DNA of 55,506 bases from Chitinophagaceae bacterium (GTDB lineage Bacteria; Bacteroidota; Bacteroidia; Chitinophagales; Chitinophagaceae), in NCBI GenBank assembly GCA_016721085.1, contig JADKJI010000030.1, positions 1 to 55,506 on the forward strand, read 5' to 3'. Made by a program: the position numbers and the translations under genes. The notes under the pieces were generated by a model that was not told the origin of the DNA, did not search any database, and saw nothing but the letters and a program-made list of their open reading frames with translations. Every line of letters begins with the position of its first letter. Positions within the stretch are counted from its first letter, which is position 1. Of this stretch, positions 35,698 through 43,922 are shown in pieces.

Positions 35698-37937
35698 GTC
35701 TGGCACATACCAAGGACTTAGCCTTTGGTTATGCAGAGAAAACCATCATCACTCAGAAAGACCTGATGGTGCAAGCCAATGCACCGCGCTTTTTCAGGGA
35801 AGGGGACCGGATGGATTTCACCGCCAAGATCACCAACCTTACAGACAAGGAACTAACAGGACAAATTGAATTGCAACTGATAGACCCTAGCACCAACCAA
35901 CCCGTTGATGGATGGTTCCGGAATTTCTTCCCTAACCAGTATTTTACAGCTCCAGCCAACCAAAGTGCTCCGGCTAGTTTTACTATTGAGATACCTTTCC
36001 AATACAACAAACCTGTCATCTACCGATTGATTGCCCGTTCCGGGAATATATCTGATGGCGAAGAAATGGCCATACCGGTAATCAGCAACCGTACCTTAGT
36101 TACTGAATCCATGCCAATCAACATGAAAGGCACTGGATCCAAGACTTTCAAATTCGAGAAATTATTGCAGAGCGCCAATAGTGAAACGCTGACGCATCAA
36201 TCATTCACTGTTGAAATGACCAGCAATCCAGCCTGGTATGCCGTTCAGGCACTCCCCTATCTGATGGAGTATCCTTATGAATGCGCGGAACAGAATTTCA
36301 ACCGTTACTATTCCAATGCACTGGCTGCCTATATTGTAAAATCATCACCCCGAATAAAGAAAGTGATGGAAGCCTGGAAAGCAGCAGGTAGCAAAACACT
36401 GGAATCACCTCTTAGCAAGAACCAGGAACTGAAAGCCCTTTTACTTGAAGAGACACCCTGGGTATTGGATGCCAAAGACGAAACCACCCAACGGAAAAAC
36501 ATAGCCCTGCTATTTGATGAAGAGAAACTTTCACAAGAAATAGATAGCTGGCTCGAGAAGCTGACTGAAATGCAAACAGGCAACGGTGGCTTCCCATGGT
36601 TCAAAGGCGGACCAGATGATCTTTACATCACACAGTACATCCTATCAGGCATCGGACATCTGAAAAAACTGAATGCGCTTCCGGAAAACGATGATAAACT
36701 GGAACAGATTATTGAAAGAGGCATATCCTATCTGGATAAGAAAATGAAAGGCAGTTATGACGAACTGGTTAAGAAGAAAGCGAATCTCAATTCCTATCAA
36801 ACAAGTACAACGCAATTACAATACCTCTACATGCGTAGTTTCTTTCCAGAGATGAATGTCCCTGGTGAAATCTTCAAAGCTTATAACTATTATCGTTCAC
36901 AAGCGAAAACCTATTGGATAAAAGAAAGCCGTTATATGCAGGGGATGATTGCTCTTTCTTTATTCCGTTCCGGAGAAGTGAATGTAGCTAACGAAATCCT
37001 CCGCTCATTACAACAGAATTCCATCACTAACGAAGAATTCGGTATGTATTGGAAAGAGAATGCTGCTGGTTATTACTGGTATCAGGCACCAATAGAAACA
37101 CATTGTCTCTTGCTCGAAGCATTTGCCGAGATCAAAAAAGACAATGCCATAACCGATAACCTCAAGACATGGTTATTAAAACAAAAGCAAACCAATAACT
37201 GGCGTACCACCAAGGCCACTGCCGAAGCTTGCTATGCCTTATTACTTACAGGAAGCAACTGGCTCAACAACGAACCCACAGTAACTATCAAAGCCGGCAA
37301 TATAGACATGAGTGCCAACGCTAATGAAACAGAAGCTGGCACAGGTTACTTCAAAAAAACTATTGAAGGCTCAAAAGTAATGTCGGCCAATGGAAACATA
37401 ACCGTTACCGTCTCTACACCGCCCCCTTCTCCTTCAGGAGAAGGGCTGGGGATGAGGTGGGGTGCCGCCTACTGGCAATACTTCGAAGACCTCGACAAAA
37501 TAACCCCTGCTGCCACACCACTCAAACTCTCCAAGAAATTATTCGTGGAGAAGAAAACCGACAAAGGCCTTGTTCTCGAGCCGATTTCTGAAGAGTATGT
37601 ATTGCATGTCGGCGATAAAGTAATCGTAAGAATCGAATTACGCACCGATCGTACCATGGAATACGTTCACATGAAAGACATGCGTGCCGCCAGCTTCGAA
37701 CCCGTAAATGTGCTCAGCAGCTATAAATGGAAAGGTGGTCTCGGCTACTACGAAAGCACTCGCGATGCCGCCACTAATTTCTTTTTCAGCTATATCCCCA
37801 AAGGAACTTACGTATTCGAATACCCGCTATTCGTAACCCATACCGGTACGTTTAGCAATGGCATCAGCAGCATTCAGTGTATGTATGCTCCGGAGTTTGG
37901 GGCGCATTCGGAGGGGGTGAAGGTGAGGGTGGAGTAG
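35664..37937 (+). CDS. Macroglobulin fragment 5: thioester region and C-terminal domains
   Basis: A 757-residue intact frame that really begins near 35560. It holds the MG domain VQANAPRFFREGDRMDFTAK, the bacterial thioester-type motif YPYECAEQNFNRYYS (CxEQ, as in E. coli YfhM), helical terpenoid-type toroid repeats (GNGGFPWFKGGPDDLYITQY) and the receptor-binding-like end. An in-frame palindromic insert occurs at 37421-37460. On its own it lacks a signal peptide. Confidence 0.75.
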   Translation: MPEALTTWKWMSLAHTKDLAFGYAEKTIITQKDLMVQANAPRFFREGDRMDFTAKITNLTDKELTGQIELQLIDPSTNQPVDGWFRNFFPNQYFTAPANQSAPASFTIEIPFQYNKPVIYRLIARSGNISDGEEMAIPVISNRTLVTESMPINMKGTGSKTFKFEKLLQSANSETLTHQSFTVEMTSNPAWYAVQALPYLMEYPYECAEQNFNRYYSNALAAYIVKSSPRIKKVMEAWKAAGSKTLESPLSKNQELKALLLEETPWVLDAKDETTQRKNIALLFDEEKLSQEIDSWLEKLTEMQTGNGGFPWFKGGPDDLYITQYILSGIGHLKKLNALPENDDKLEQIIERGISYLDKKMKGSYDELVKKKANLNSYQTSTTQLQYLYMRSFFPEMNVPGEIFKAYNYYRSQAKTYWIKESRYMQGMIALSLFRSGEVNVANEILRSLQQNSITNEEFGMYWKENAAGYYWYQAPIETHCLLLEAFAEIKKDNAITDNLKTWLLKQKQTNNWRTTKATAEACYALLLTGSNWLNNEPTVTIKAGNIDMSANANETEAGTGYFKKTIEGSKVMSANGNITVTVSTPPPSPSGEGLGMRWGAAYWQYFEDLDKITPAATPLKLSKKLFVEKKTDKGLVLEPISEEYVLHVGDKVIVRIELRTDRTMEYVHMKDMRAASFEPVNVLSSYKWKGGLGYYESTRDAATNFFFSYIPKGTYVFEYPLFVTHTGTFSNGISSIQCMYAPEFGAHSEGVKVRVE
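37421..37460 (+). repeat. Hairpin repeat inside the macroglobulin reading frame
   Basis: CCCTTCTCC/GGAGAAGGG is a perfect 9-bp stem with the loop TTCA (37424-37445), followed by CTGGGGATGAGG. It translates as PPPSPSGEGLGMRWG in a loop before GAAYWQYFEDLDKI. The same 3' half occurs in the intergenic spacer at 26568-26589 with one mismatch in about 21. Confidence 0.8.
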
Positions 37938-37948
37938 TAATGCATAGT

Positions 37949-38255
37949 CCGGAAGTCGGAAAGTCCGAAAGTCCGGAAGGAAATACAAGTAGGGTCCGCC
38001 GCGGTGGATAGGAAGGAGGGTAGTAGGGAAGGAGAAAATACAGCCTTATTAGTTGGTAAAAATATAACCGCAGTGACGCGGAGACGCAGGAGGCATTCCT
38101 CTGCGTCTCCGCGCCTCTGCGGTTTAAAATTTAATTAAGCTAATTCCCTACTTGTATTTGTATTTCTCCTTCCCTACTACCCTACTACCTAACTTCCCTA
38201 CTATGCATCCCGACTCCCGACTTCCTTCCTGACTTTCGGTCTTTCGGCCTTCCCG
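37949..38255. repeat. Composite nested palindrome, copy 2, with a third outer layer
   Basis: Inner hairpin 38066-38089 with 38101-38124 (CGCAGAGACGC family, two mismatches). Middle arms with the perfect 20-base core GGGTAGTAGGGAAGGAGAAA (38018-38037) and its complement (38163-38182). Outer arms of GGAAGTCGGAAAGTCC words (37949-37981) and CTGACTTTCGGTCTTTCGG words (38227-38245). The connecting sequences match copy 1 at 30721-30918. The whole 330-base spacer before the oxidoreductase gene is taken up by it. Confidence 0.88.
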
Positions 38256-38270
38256 TCTTACCTTCGCACC

Positions 38271-39326
38271 ATGCACCCCGACTTCCTCCTCATAGGCCAA
38301 GGCATCTGCGGTACCTGGCTCAGTCATTACCTTGAAAAAGCAGGCTATAGCTTTTTGATTATTGATGACTTAAGGGAAAATAGTCCCTCGAGGGTGGCTG
38401 CGGGTATTATTAATCCGGTTACAGGAAGACGGATTGTAAAGACCTGGATGATAGATGAAGTGTTGCCCTTTGCTCAAAATGCGTATACAGAATTGGGTGA
38501 GGAAATGGGTGTAACAGCCCTCTATCAAAAAAATATTGTGGATTTTTTTCCTACTCCACAAATGAAACTGGCTTTTGAAAAACGGTTTTCAGAAGACACT
38601 ACCTATCTCGAAAAACCAACTGATGAATATCATTGGCTGGAATATTTCAATTATGATTTTGGGTATGGAATCATTCATCCTTGTTTTTTAGTTGACCTTC
38701 CTGCTATCTTACCTGCTTACAGAAAAAGATTACTAGCCAAAGGGGCATTGATCAATGAAACATTTGATCTGCAGAAACTGGAGATACTCGATGGAAAGAT
38801 AAAATACGATTCCATAACTGCTAATCATATTATCTTTTGTGACGGCTATAGTTCCTTCAATCATCCCCTATTCCGAAATCTTCCTTTCGCTCCGAATAAA
38901 GGCGAAGCTTTGTGGATTGAAGCGCCTGAATTGCCTTCCAACAATATCTTCAAGAAAGGCATGAACCTGGTACCGTGGAGCGATGGCATCTTCTGGGTGG
39001 GCTCTACCTATGAATGGACCTTCGAACACGAAAACACTACTCCTGAATTCAGAGAAAGAACTATTGCGCAATTGAAACATTGGCTGAAACGAGATTTTAG
39101 AGTGGTGGATCATAAAGCATCTGTGAGGCCAGCTACTCTCGAAAGGCGTCCCTTTGTTGGCTTTCATCCACTGCAACCTACTGTTGGACTTTTCAATGGT
39201 ATGGGCACAAAGGGATGTTCATTGGCTCCTTTCTTTGCAAAGCAATGGGTTGACAAGATAGCCACCGGCTCCCCTCTTGAACCTGAAGCAGATTTAGCCC
39301 GATTCAATAGAATCTTAAGCCGATAA
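38271..39326 (+). CDS. FAD-dependent oxidoreductase of the D-amino-acid-oxidase (DAO) type
   Basis: A 351-residue protein starting MHPDFLLIGQGICGTWLSHY, the GxGxxG dinucleotide motif. Then comes AAGIINPVTGRRIVKTW, typical of the DAO superfamily, and a C-terminal FAD-closing region (SVRPATLERRPFVGFH, GLFNGMGTKGCSLAPFFA). It probably oxidises a secondary or primary amine of an amino-acid-like substrate; the substrate is unknown. The start lies five bases after TACCTTCG, so the transcript may be nearly leaderless. Confidence 0.88.
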   Translation: MHPDFLLIGQGICGTWLSHYLEKAGYSFLIIDDLRENSPSRVAAGIINPVTGRRIVKTWMIDEVLPFAQNAYTELGEEMGVTALYQKNIVDFFPTPQMKLAFEKRFSEDTTYLEKPTDEYHWLEYFNYDFGYGIIHPCFLVDLPAILPAYRKRLLAKGALINETFDLQKLEILDGKIKYDSITANHIIFCDGYSSFNHPLFRNLPFAPNKGEALWIEAPELPSNNIFKKGMNLVPWSDGIFWVGSTYEWTFEHENTTPEFRERTIAQLKHWLKRDFRVVDHKASVRPATLERRPFVGFHPLQPTVGLFNGMGTKGCSLAPFFAKQWVDKIATGSPLEPEADLARFNRILSR

Positions 39327-39425
39327 CCAATCGATTTTGAAAACTAGCGTTTTGAAATAGTATTTTTTGTTTCTTTATAGCTTTAGAAACCTGCTTAGAA
39401 TTACCAAAGCCCCTGTAATGCTGCT

Positions 39426-39905
39426 ATGAGTACTTTAAAGATGTATTCCATTCCCGATCGTTTTAGGAAAATCGAGAACCTGCATATCATTTTCTGGTTA
39501 TTGAAAGATCTGAGCTGGGCTATGCTTTGGCGACCCATCGGTATGATCATGATTGTTCCTACCATTGCAGTAGCAGTAATGATAACCTGGCAAACAAGAA
39601 AATTAAAGTCTGAATTATTCCATAACCTGGCAGTAGTCTTCTGGATTTTCGCCAATGGATTCTGGATGATTACAGAGTTCTTTACGATGCCGGATATGTA
39701 TCGCTATTTTACAGCCATCCCCTTTTCCTTCGGTATATTGGTCATTGCCTATTACTATATAATCGTTTTGCCAAAAGAAAAAAGAGAAGAAAAACTGGTG
39801 ACCATCAGCATCGAAGTTCCGGAGAGTGTTGTTAAAAGTGGCAAAGGCAGATTAAGAAACCTGCCCTGCCAATGGTCTATCATTTGTAAGTTGAGTAAAG
39901 ACTAA
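39426..39905 (+). CDS. Small membrane protein of unknown function
   Basis: A 159-residue protein with about three or four membrane helices: IIFWLLKDLSWAMLWRPIGM, IMIVPTIAVAVMITW, LAVVFWIFANGFWMITEFF and IPFSFGILVIAYYYIIV. A charged tail follows (PKEKREEKLVTISIEV). The order of aromatic residues suggests a conserved Bacteroidota membrane protein, but I cannot name it. It overlaps the convergent peptidase gene by four bases. Confidence 0.65.
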   Translation: MSTLKMYSIPDRFRKIENLHIIFWLLKDLSWAMLWRPIGMIMIVPTIAVAVMITWQTRKLKSELFHNLAVVFWIFANGFWMITEFFTMPDMYRYFTAIPFSFGILVIAYYYIIVLPKEKREEKLVTISIEVPESVVKSGKGRLRNLPCQWSIICKLSKD

Positions 39906-40702
39906 GCCGCTATTCTTTGTGCATTTAATACTACTAATGGATCCTGACGTAATAAAGACTTCATGGCTTTATATAATTCAGGGAATTCATGTCTCAAACG
40001 AATCGGATTTTCAAAAAAAACTTCTACACTTACCGCCCAGAATTCATGATAATTGGTAGCCGCATACGCTCCTAATACATTCCTTGAATTGTATTGCATG
40101 GCTTCAAATATTGGTCTGGCTACTTTTGAAAAATTCTTGAACTCTTTCTTGAAATGCTTGTCCTCTTCGGTTTGTGTTATGAAGTTGACATATGTAAGTG
40201 CATGTCCCATTTCATGAATACCCACATTACAGTTGGCTGTCAATCCATGAATACCTTTCATGAAATTATCCCAGCTAAGATAGATACCGGAATGGTCTAC
40301 ATGACCCTGGAAAGGACGTGAATAGAAACCATAATGATAATCATCTTTCAAAACGAAGATGTTCTTGAAATAATTCAGCATGAACTTATCCAACCCGAAA
40401 GTAAGTTGTACCGCAACAGCACTTATCAGTATCGGCATATCGGCAGATTCTTCCACTTCTATATAATGGAACTTCTTCGACTTCCTGAACAGATAAGTTC
40501 TGAAAAGAAATTTTTGCTGATCCTCTGTATTGAGTCGGTTATAAAACCGCATGTGCGGGCTGATGATAGAATGATAATAAGTTTCCTGAGTGAGGAATTT
40601 TTGAAACTGCTGTTTGTTTTTCAGTTTCACTATCCATGAACTGATAGGGTCCTGTAGAAGGATGATGCTACCAATGATGGCCAGAATTAGTATAATTTCC
40701 AT
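39902..40702 (-). CDS. Membrane-anchored M90 (MtfA-type) zinc peptidase
   Basis: A 266-residue protein with one N-terminal membrane helix (MEIILILAIIGSIILLQDPI). The zinc motif is NVGIHEMGHALTYVNF (HExxH), with the downstream Glu in ATNYHEFWAVSVEVFFENP. The middle (FRTYLFRKSKKFHYIEVEES) also matches the MtfA/M90 family. E. coli MtfA acts in glucose-PTS control through Mlc, which Bacteroidota lack, so the substrate differs. A paralogue lies at 40929-41609. Confidence 0.88.
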   Translation of the reverse strand: MEIILILAIIGSIILLQDPISSWIVKLKNKQQFQKFLTQETYYHSIISPHMRFYNRLNTEDQQKFLFRTYLFRKSKKFHYIEVEESADMPILISAVAVQLTFGLDKFMLNYFKNIFVLKDDYHYGFYSRPFQGHVDHSGIYLSWDNFMKGIHGLTANCNVGIHEMGHALTYVNFITQTEEDKHFKKEFKNFSKVARPIFEAMQYNSRNVLGAYAATNYHEFWAVSVEVFFENPIRLRHEFPELYKAMKSLLRQDPLVVLNAQRIAA

Positions 40703-40928
40703 AAGGGCTCCATTTTCTTGTTGTGAATCCAGGTACGCTCGGCGCTTATGGTTTTACAAAGAAATATGGATAGACTTATGGCCTACAGGAACTATGGAAA
40801 CGGTTTTTTGTTTGGGGGATAAATAGAATAGAGGAATACTACTTGGAAACAAAATAGAAAGAATAGTTTAAAAATGAAAGCCCCTGGGAAAAGAATCTTT
40901 TCCACAAAAATACATGTGTAGGAAACTG

Positions 40929-41609
40929 TTAATCAACTGGTTGAATAAACACACCAGGACGTAGCGGATCCTGATTTAACAAAAGCACTAGATCGTTATA
41001 CAAGTCAGGTAGCTCATATTGGAGCTCTAATGATCGTTCAAAAAAGAATTCGATGCTTACCGCCCAGAACTCATTGTAATCAGAAGCCGCATACTCACCC
41101 AATAGATTAGATCGGCCTGCTTGCATTTCATTAAATATTCGCCGGCCTGTTTTGGTGAATGTATAGAATTGAGATTTGAAATGTTCATCTCGTCCTTCAT
41201 TAACAGTGAAGTTTACATACGTCAATGCATGGGCCATTTCATGTAATCCAACATTATTCCCATCTGTATAATCGGCATAGGCCCTGTCGAAATTTAACCA
41301 TGATAAATAAATGCCATCGCTGCTTACATGTCCCTCGAAGGGTACATTGTATAATCCATAATGATAATGTTGCGATAACACATAGATGTTCTTGAAATAA
41401 TCCAGCCGGAATTCTTTCAATCCAAATGTTAACTGAACGGCTGCCGCACTTATCAATAAAGGAATTCTTTCTTCCTTTTCAAGATCTTTAAAATGAAAAA
41501 TTTTACTTGATGAGAACTCAAGAGTCCTTATCAGGAAACGTTCCTTTTCTTTCTCCGGCAATCTTCTATAATAAGGATTATAATATTGCAGCCAATTCTG
41601 ATAGGTCAC
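40929..41609 (-). CDS. M90 (MtfA-type) zinc peptidase, N-terminal anchor detached
   Basis: A 226-residue catalytic domain: NVGLHEMAHALTYVNF (HExxH), AASDYNEFWAVSIEFFFERS, and FLIRTLEFSSSKIFHFKDLE. It starts at a GTG, but the same frame stays open upstream and reads GKRIPKTYENRWVTYQNWLQ, typical of the family just after the membrane anchor. The anchor itself is probably the separate frame at 41695-41904. So the gene is likely longer and damaged between 41625 and 41700. The active site is intact. Confidence 0.8.
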   Translation of the reverse strand: MTYQNWLQYYNPYYRRLPEKEKERFLIRTLEFSSSKIFHFKDLEKEERIPLLISAAAVQLTFGLKEFRLDYFKNIYVLSQHYHYGLYNVPFEGHVSSDGIYLSWLNFDRAYADYTDGNNVGLHEMAHALTYVNFTVNEGRDEHFKSQFYTFTKTGRRIFNEMQAGRSNLLGEYAASDYNEFWAVSIEFFFERSLELQYELPDLYNDLVLLLNQDPLRPGVFIQPVD

Positions 41610-41694
41610 CCATCTGTTTTCATATGTCTTTGGAATCCTTTTCCCTGTATTGGCTCCTGGATTGTTTTACGGATAATTCAGCACCTTGCTCCCT

Positions 41695-41904
41695 TTAAAA
41701 AAGAAAGCGTATCCAAATCGGAGAAAAAGAAGCTACAAAGAAAATAGCCAGGATGAGGAATCCAATAAAATAATCACCAGAATCCTGTTTAATCTCCACT
41801 GAAGGCGGGCCCTCATTGACAGTTCCTATCTTAACCGACGACGTGTCAGATTCCAATATGGAATCCACAAGTGGCGGTGCCGTATAAAAGGTATCCTGAG
41901 GCAT
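41695..41904 (-). CDS. Small membrane ORF, probably the lost N-terminus of the M90 peptidase
   Basis: The 69 residues have a Thr/Ser/Pro-rich start (MPQDTFYTAPPLVDSILESD) and one membrane helix (YFIGFLILAIFFVASFSPIW) that ends IRFLF just before a TAA. In the same frame beyond the stop the sequence reads REQGAELSVKQSRSQYREKD, which looks coding, and it then meets the peptidase frame. I infer one nonsense change plus one frameshift. The alternative is a real small membrane protein. Confidence 0.45.
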   Translation of the reverse strand: MPQDTFYTAPPLVDSILESDTSSVKIGTVNEGPPSVEIKQDSGDYFIGFLILAIFFVASFSPIWIRFLF

Positions 41905-42056
41905 AGTTTCCCGAAAAATGAGTTTTAGGGTTATTCACAAGTAATTGTATGTCATAACGCAAGATCAGAAATCGGATTGCGGTAATCCAGAAAAGTCTAA
42001 AAATAAGGATTTGGGCGGAAAGCCCCTTCTGGCTTGGGTTAAAGGGCCATTTCTGT

Positions 42057-42064
42057 TACCTTTG
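42057..42064 (+). promoter_or_regulatory. Bacteroidota-type promoter core before aspS
   Basis: TACCTTTG is an exact TAnnTTTG, 25 bases before the aspS ATG, with a TTG about 21 bases upstream. Confidence 0.65.
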
Positions 42065-42089
42065 CGGCTCATCAAAGGAATCTAGGATC

Positions 42090-43916
42090 ATGTACAGAAC
42101 GCATACCTGTGGAGAATTAAGAATCAGCAATGCCTCTCAAACCGTTACCCTGGCAGGTTGGGTACAAACAGTACGCAAATTCGGAAGCATCACTTTTGTG
42201 GACCTCCGCGACCGCTATGGCATTACACAATTACTATTTGGTGAAGAACTTACCGGACAATTGGCTGAAAATCCATTGGGAAGGGAATATGTGCTGCAAG
42301 CCACTGGTACTACCCAGGAAAGAAGCAATAAGAACCCTCAGTTACCTACAGGAGATATTGAACTGAATGTCACCTCATTCAAGATATTGAACAAGTCTGT
42401 TACACCACCTTTCACCATCCAGGATGATACCGATGGTGGTGATGACCTTCGAATGAAATACCGTTTCCTCGACCTGCGTCGTAATGCAGTGAAGAGAAAC
42501 CTCGAGATACGTTATGCAGTTAACAGGAGTGCCCGTAACTATCTCCATGAAAACAACTTCATGGATATCGAAACTCCTTTCCTCATAAAATCAACTCCGG
42601 AAGGAGCCCGCGACTTCGTGGTGCCATCCCGTATGAACCCAGGTCAGTTCTATGCCCTTCCACAAAGTCCACAAACCTTCAAGCAATTGCTGATGGTAAG
42701 TGGCTACGACAGATACTATCAGATCGTGAAGTGTTTCCGTGATGAAGACCTTCGCGCCGATCGTCAGCCTGAGTTTACACAGATCGACTGTGAAATGTGT
42801 TTTGTAGAACAGGAAGACATCCTCAACACCTTTGAAGGACTGATCAAGCGCATCTTCAAAGATGTAAAAGGAATTGATTATACAGAGAAAGTGGAGCGCA
42901 TGAGTTGGGAAGAAGCGATGTGGACATTCGGTAACGACAAACCCGATATCCGCTTCGGCATGAAGATCACCAACTTCAAATTTCCTGCGCATACATTCCC
43001 TGCACGCGAGAATAAGGAAGCATTGATTGCAGGGGCTAACTTCCCTGTATTCGATAAAGCTGAAACAGTTGTAGCCATTGCAGTACCTGGTTGCAGCGAA
43101 TACACCCGCAAACAAACAGATGAACTTACGGATTGGGTTAAACGCCCACAGATCGGTATGCAAGGACTCGTATTCATCAAATGCAATGCTGACGGAACAT
43201 TCAAGAGCAGCGTAGATAAGTTTTATGATGAAGCCCATTTGAAAGACATCGCTACGGCATGTAATGCAAATCCTGGTGATCTTATATTGATACTCGCTGG
43301 TGCAGAAGAGCGCACCCGTAAAGCCCTTAGTGAACTTCGTTTGGAAATGGGTAAGAAACTGGGCTTACGTAAGGAAACAGAATTTAAGCTACTCTGGGTA
43401 TTGGACTTCCCATTGTTTGAATACGATGCAGAAGATAATCGTTGGGTAGCACGTCACCATCCATTCACTTCTCCAAAGCCCGACCAGATAGCAACCATGA
43501 TCGATAATGATCCTGTTATCAGGGATGCTGCAAAATATCTTGAACATCCATATGCCAATATCAAGGCCAATGCTTATGATATGGTATTGAATGGAAATGA
43601 AATCGGTGGTGGTTCTATCCGGATCTTCCAACGCGATTTGCAAGAAAAAATGTTCGCCGCATTGGGAATGACAGAAGAAGAGTCTCTCCATAAATTCGGA
43701 TTCCTCTTAGGCGCTTTTGAATATGGTGCACCTCCTCATGGTGGTATCGCCTTCGGCTTCGATCGTCTCTGTGCCTTATTAGGTGGCAGCGAAAGCATCC
43801 GTGACTTCATTGCCTTCCCTAAAAACAATAGCGGAAGAGATGTGATGTTAGATGCACCGGCTACTATTGATGCGAAGCAGTTGACGGAGTTGCAGATTAA
43901 AACAGACGTGAAGTAA
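42090..43916 (+). CDS. aspS: Aspartyl-tRNA synthetase
   Basis: A class II synthetase that charges tRNA-Asp. It has 608 residues, the bacterial-type length. The N-terminal OB fold is VTLAGWVQTVRKFGSITFVD. Catalytic motif 2 is VKCFRDEDLRADRQPEFTQI and motif 3 is GGIAFGFDRLCALLGG. The bacterial GAD insert is present (about residues 290-420). It stands alone with its own promoter. No asparaginyl-synthetase-like features are seen. Confidence 0.96.
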   Translation: MYRTHTCGELRISNASQTVTLAGWVQTVRKFGSITFVDLRDRYGITQLLFGEELTGQLAENPLGREYVLQATGTTQERSNKNPQLPTGDIELNVTSFKILNKSVTPPFTIQDDTDGGDDLRMKYRFLDLRRNAVKRNLEIRYAVNRSARNYLHENNFMDIETPFLIKSTPEGARDFVVPSRMNPGQFYALPQSPQTFKQLLMVSGYDRYYQIVKCFRDEDLRADRQPEFTQIDCEMCFVEQEDILNTFEGLIKRIFKDVKGIDYTEKVERMSWEEAMWTFGNDKPDIRFGMKITNFKFPAHTFPARENKEALIAGANFPVFDKAETVVAIAVPGCSEYTRKQTDELTDWVKRPQIGMQGLVFIKCNADGTFKSSVDKFYDEAHLKDIATACNANPGDLILILAGAEERTRKALSELRLEMGKKLGLRKETEFKLLWVLDFPLFEYDAEDNRWVARHHPFTSPKPDQIATMIDNDPVIRDAAKYLEHPYANIKANAYDMVLNGNEIGGGSIRIFQRDLQEKMFAALGMTEEESLHKFGFLLGAFEYGAPPHGGIAFGFDRLCALLGGSESIRDFIAFPKNNSGRDVMLDAPATIDAKQLTELQIKTDVK

Positions 43917-43922
43917 ATCTTT

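Larger units (their letters stand above)
31894..37937 (+). pseudogene. Alpha-2-macroglobulin family gene, broken by about seven frameshifts
   Basis: The six frame fragments listed below join into one protein of about 2010 residues, the normal size for Bacteroidota macroglobulins. Frame changes occur near 32995, 34269-34273 (T run), 34441-34450 (T and A runs), 34605-34625 (A/G run), 35097-35103, 35148-35152 (A run) and 35545-35560. At each one the protein continues in the next frame without lost residues. For example, FSTFRDKTLPGSDENGKYT appears when one base is restored near 35100. The protein would trap proteases in the periplasm. All lesions lie within 2.6 kb, while the 5' 1.1 kb and the 3' 2.3 kb are intact. 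Confidence 0.9.

Noticed and set aside
30721..38255. Insertion sequence explanation for the nested palindromes
   Set aside because: No transposase frame is present in either copy; a non-autonomous (MITE-like) origin remains possible and is stated as such.
42591..43238. A long (215-residue) open frame antisense to aspS
   Set aside because: A mirror effect of codon bias in aspS; the translation has no recognisable pattern and aspS is certain.
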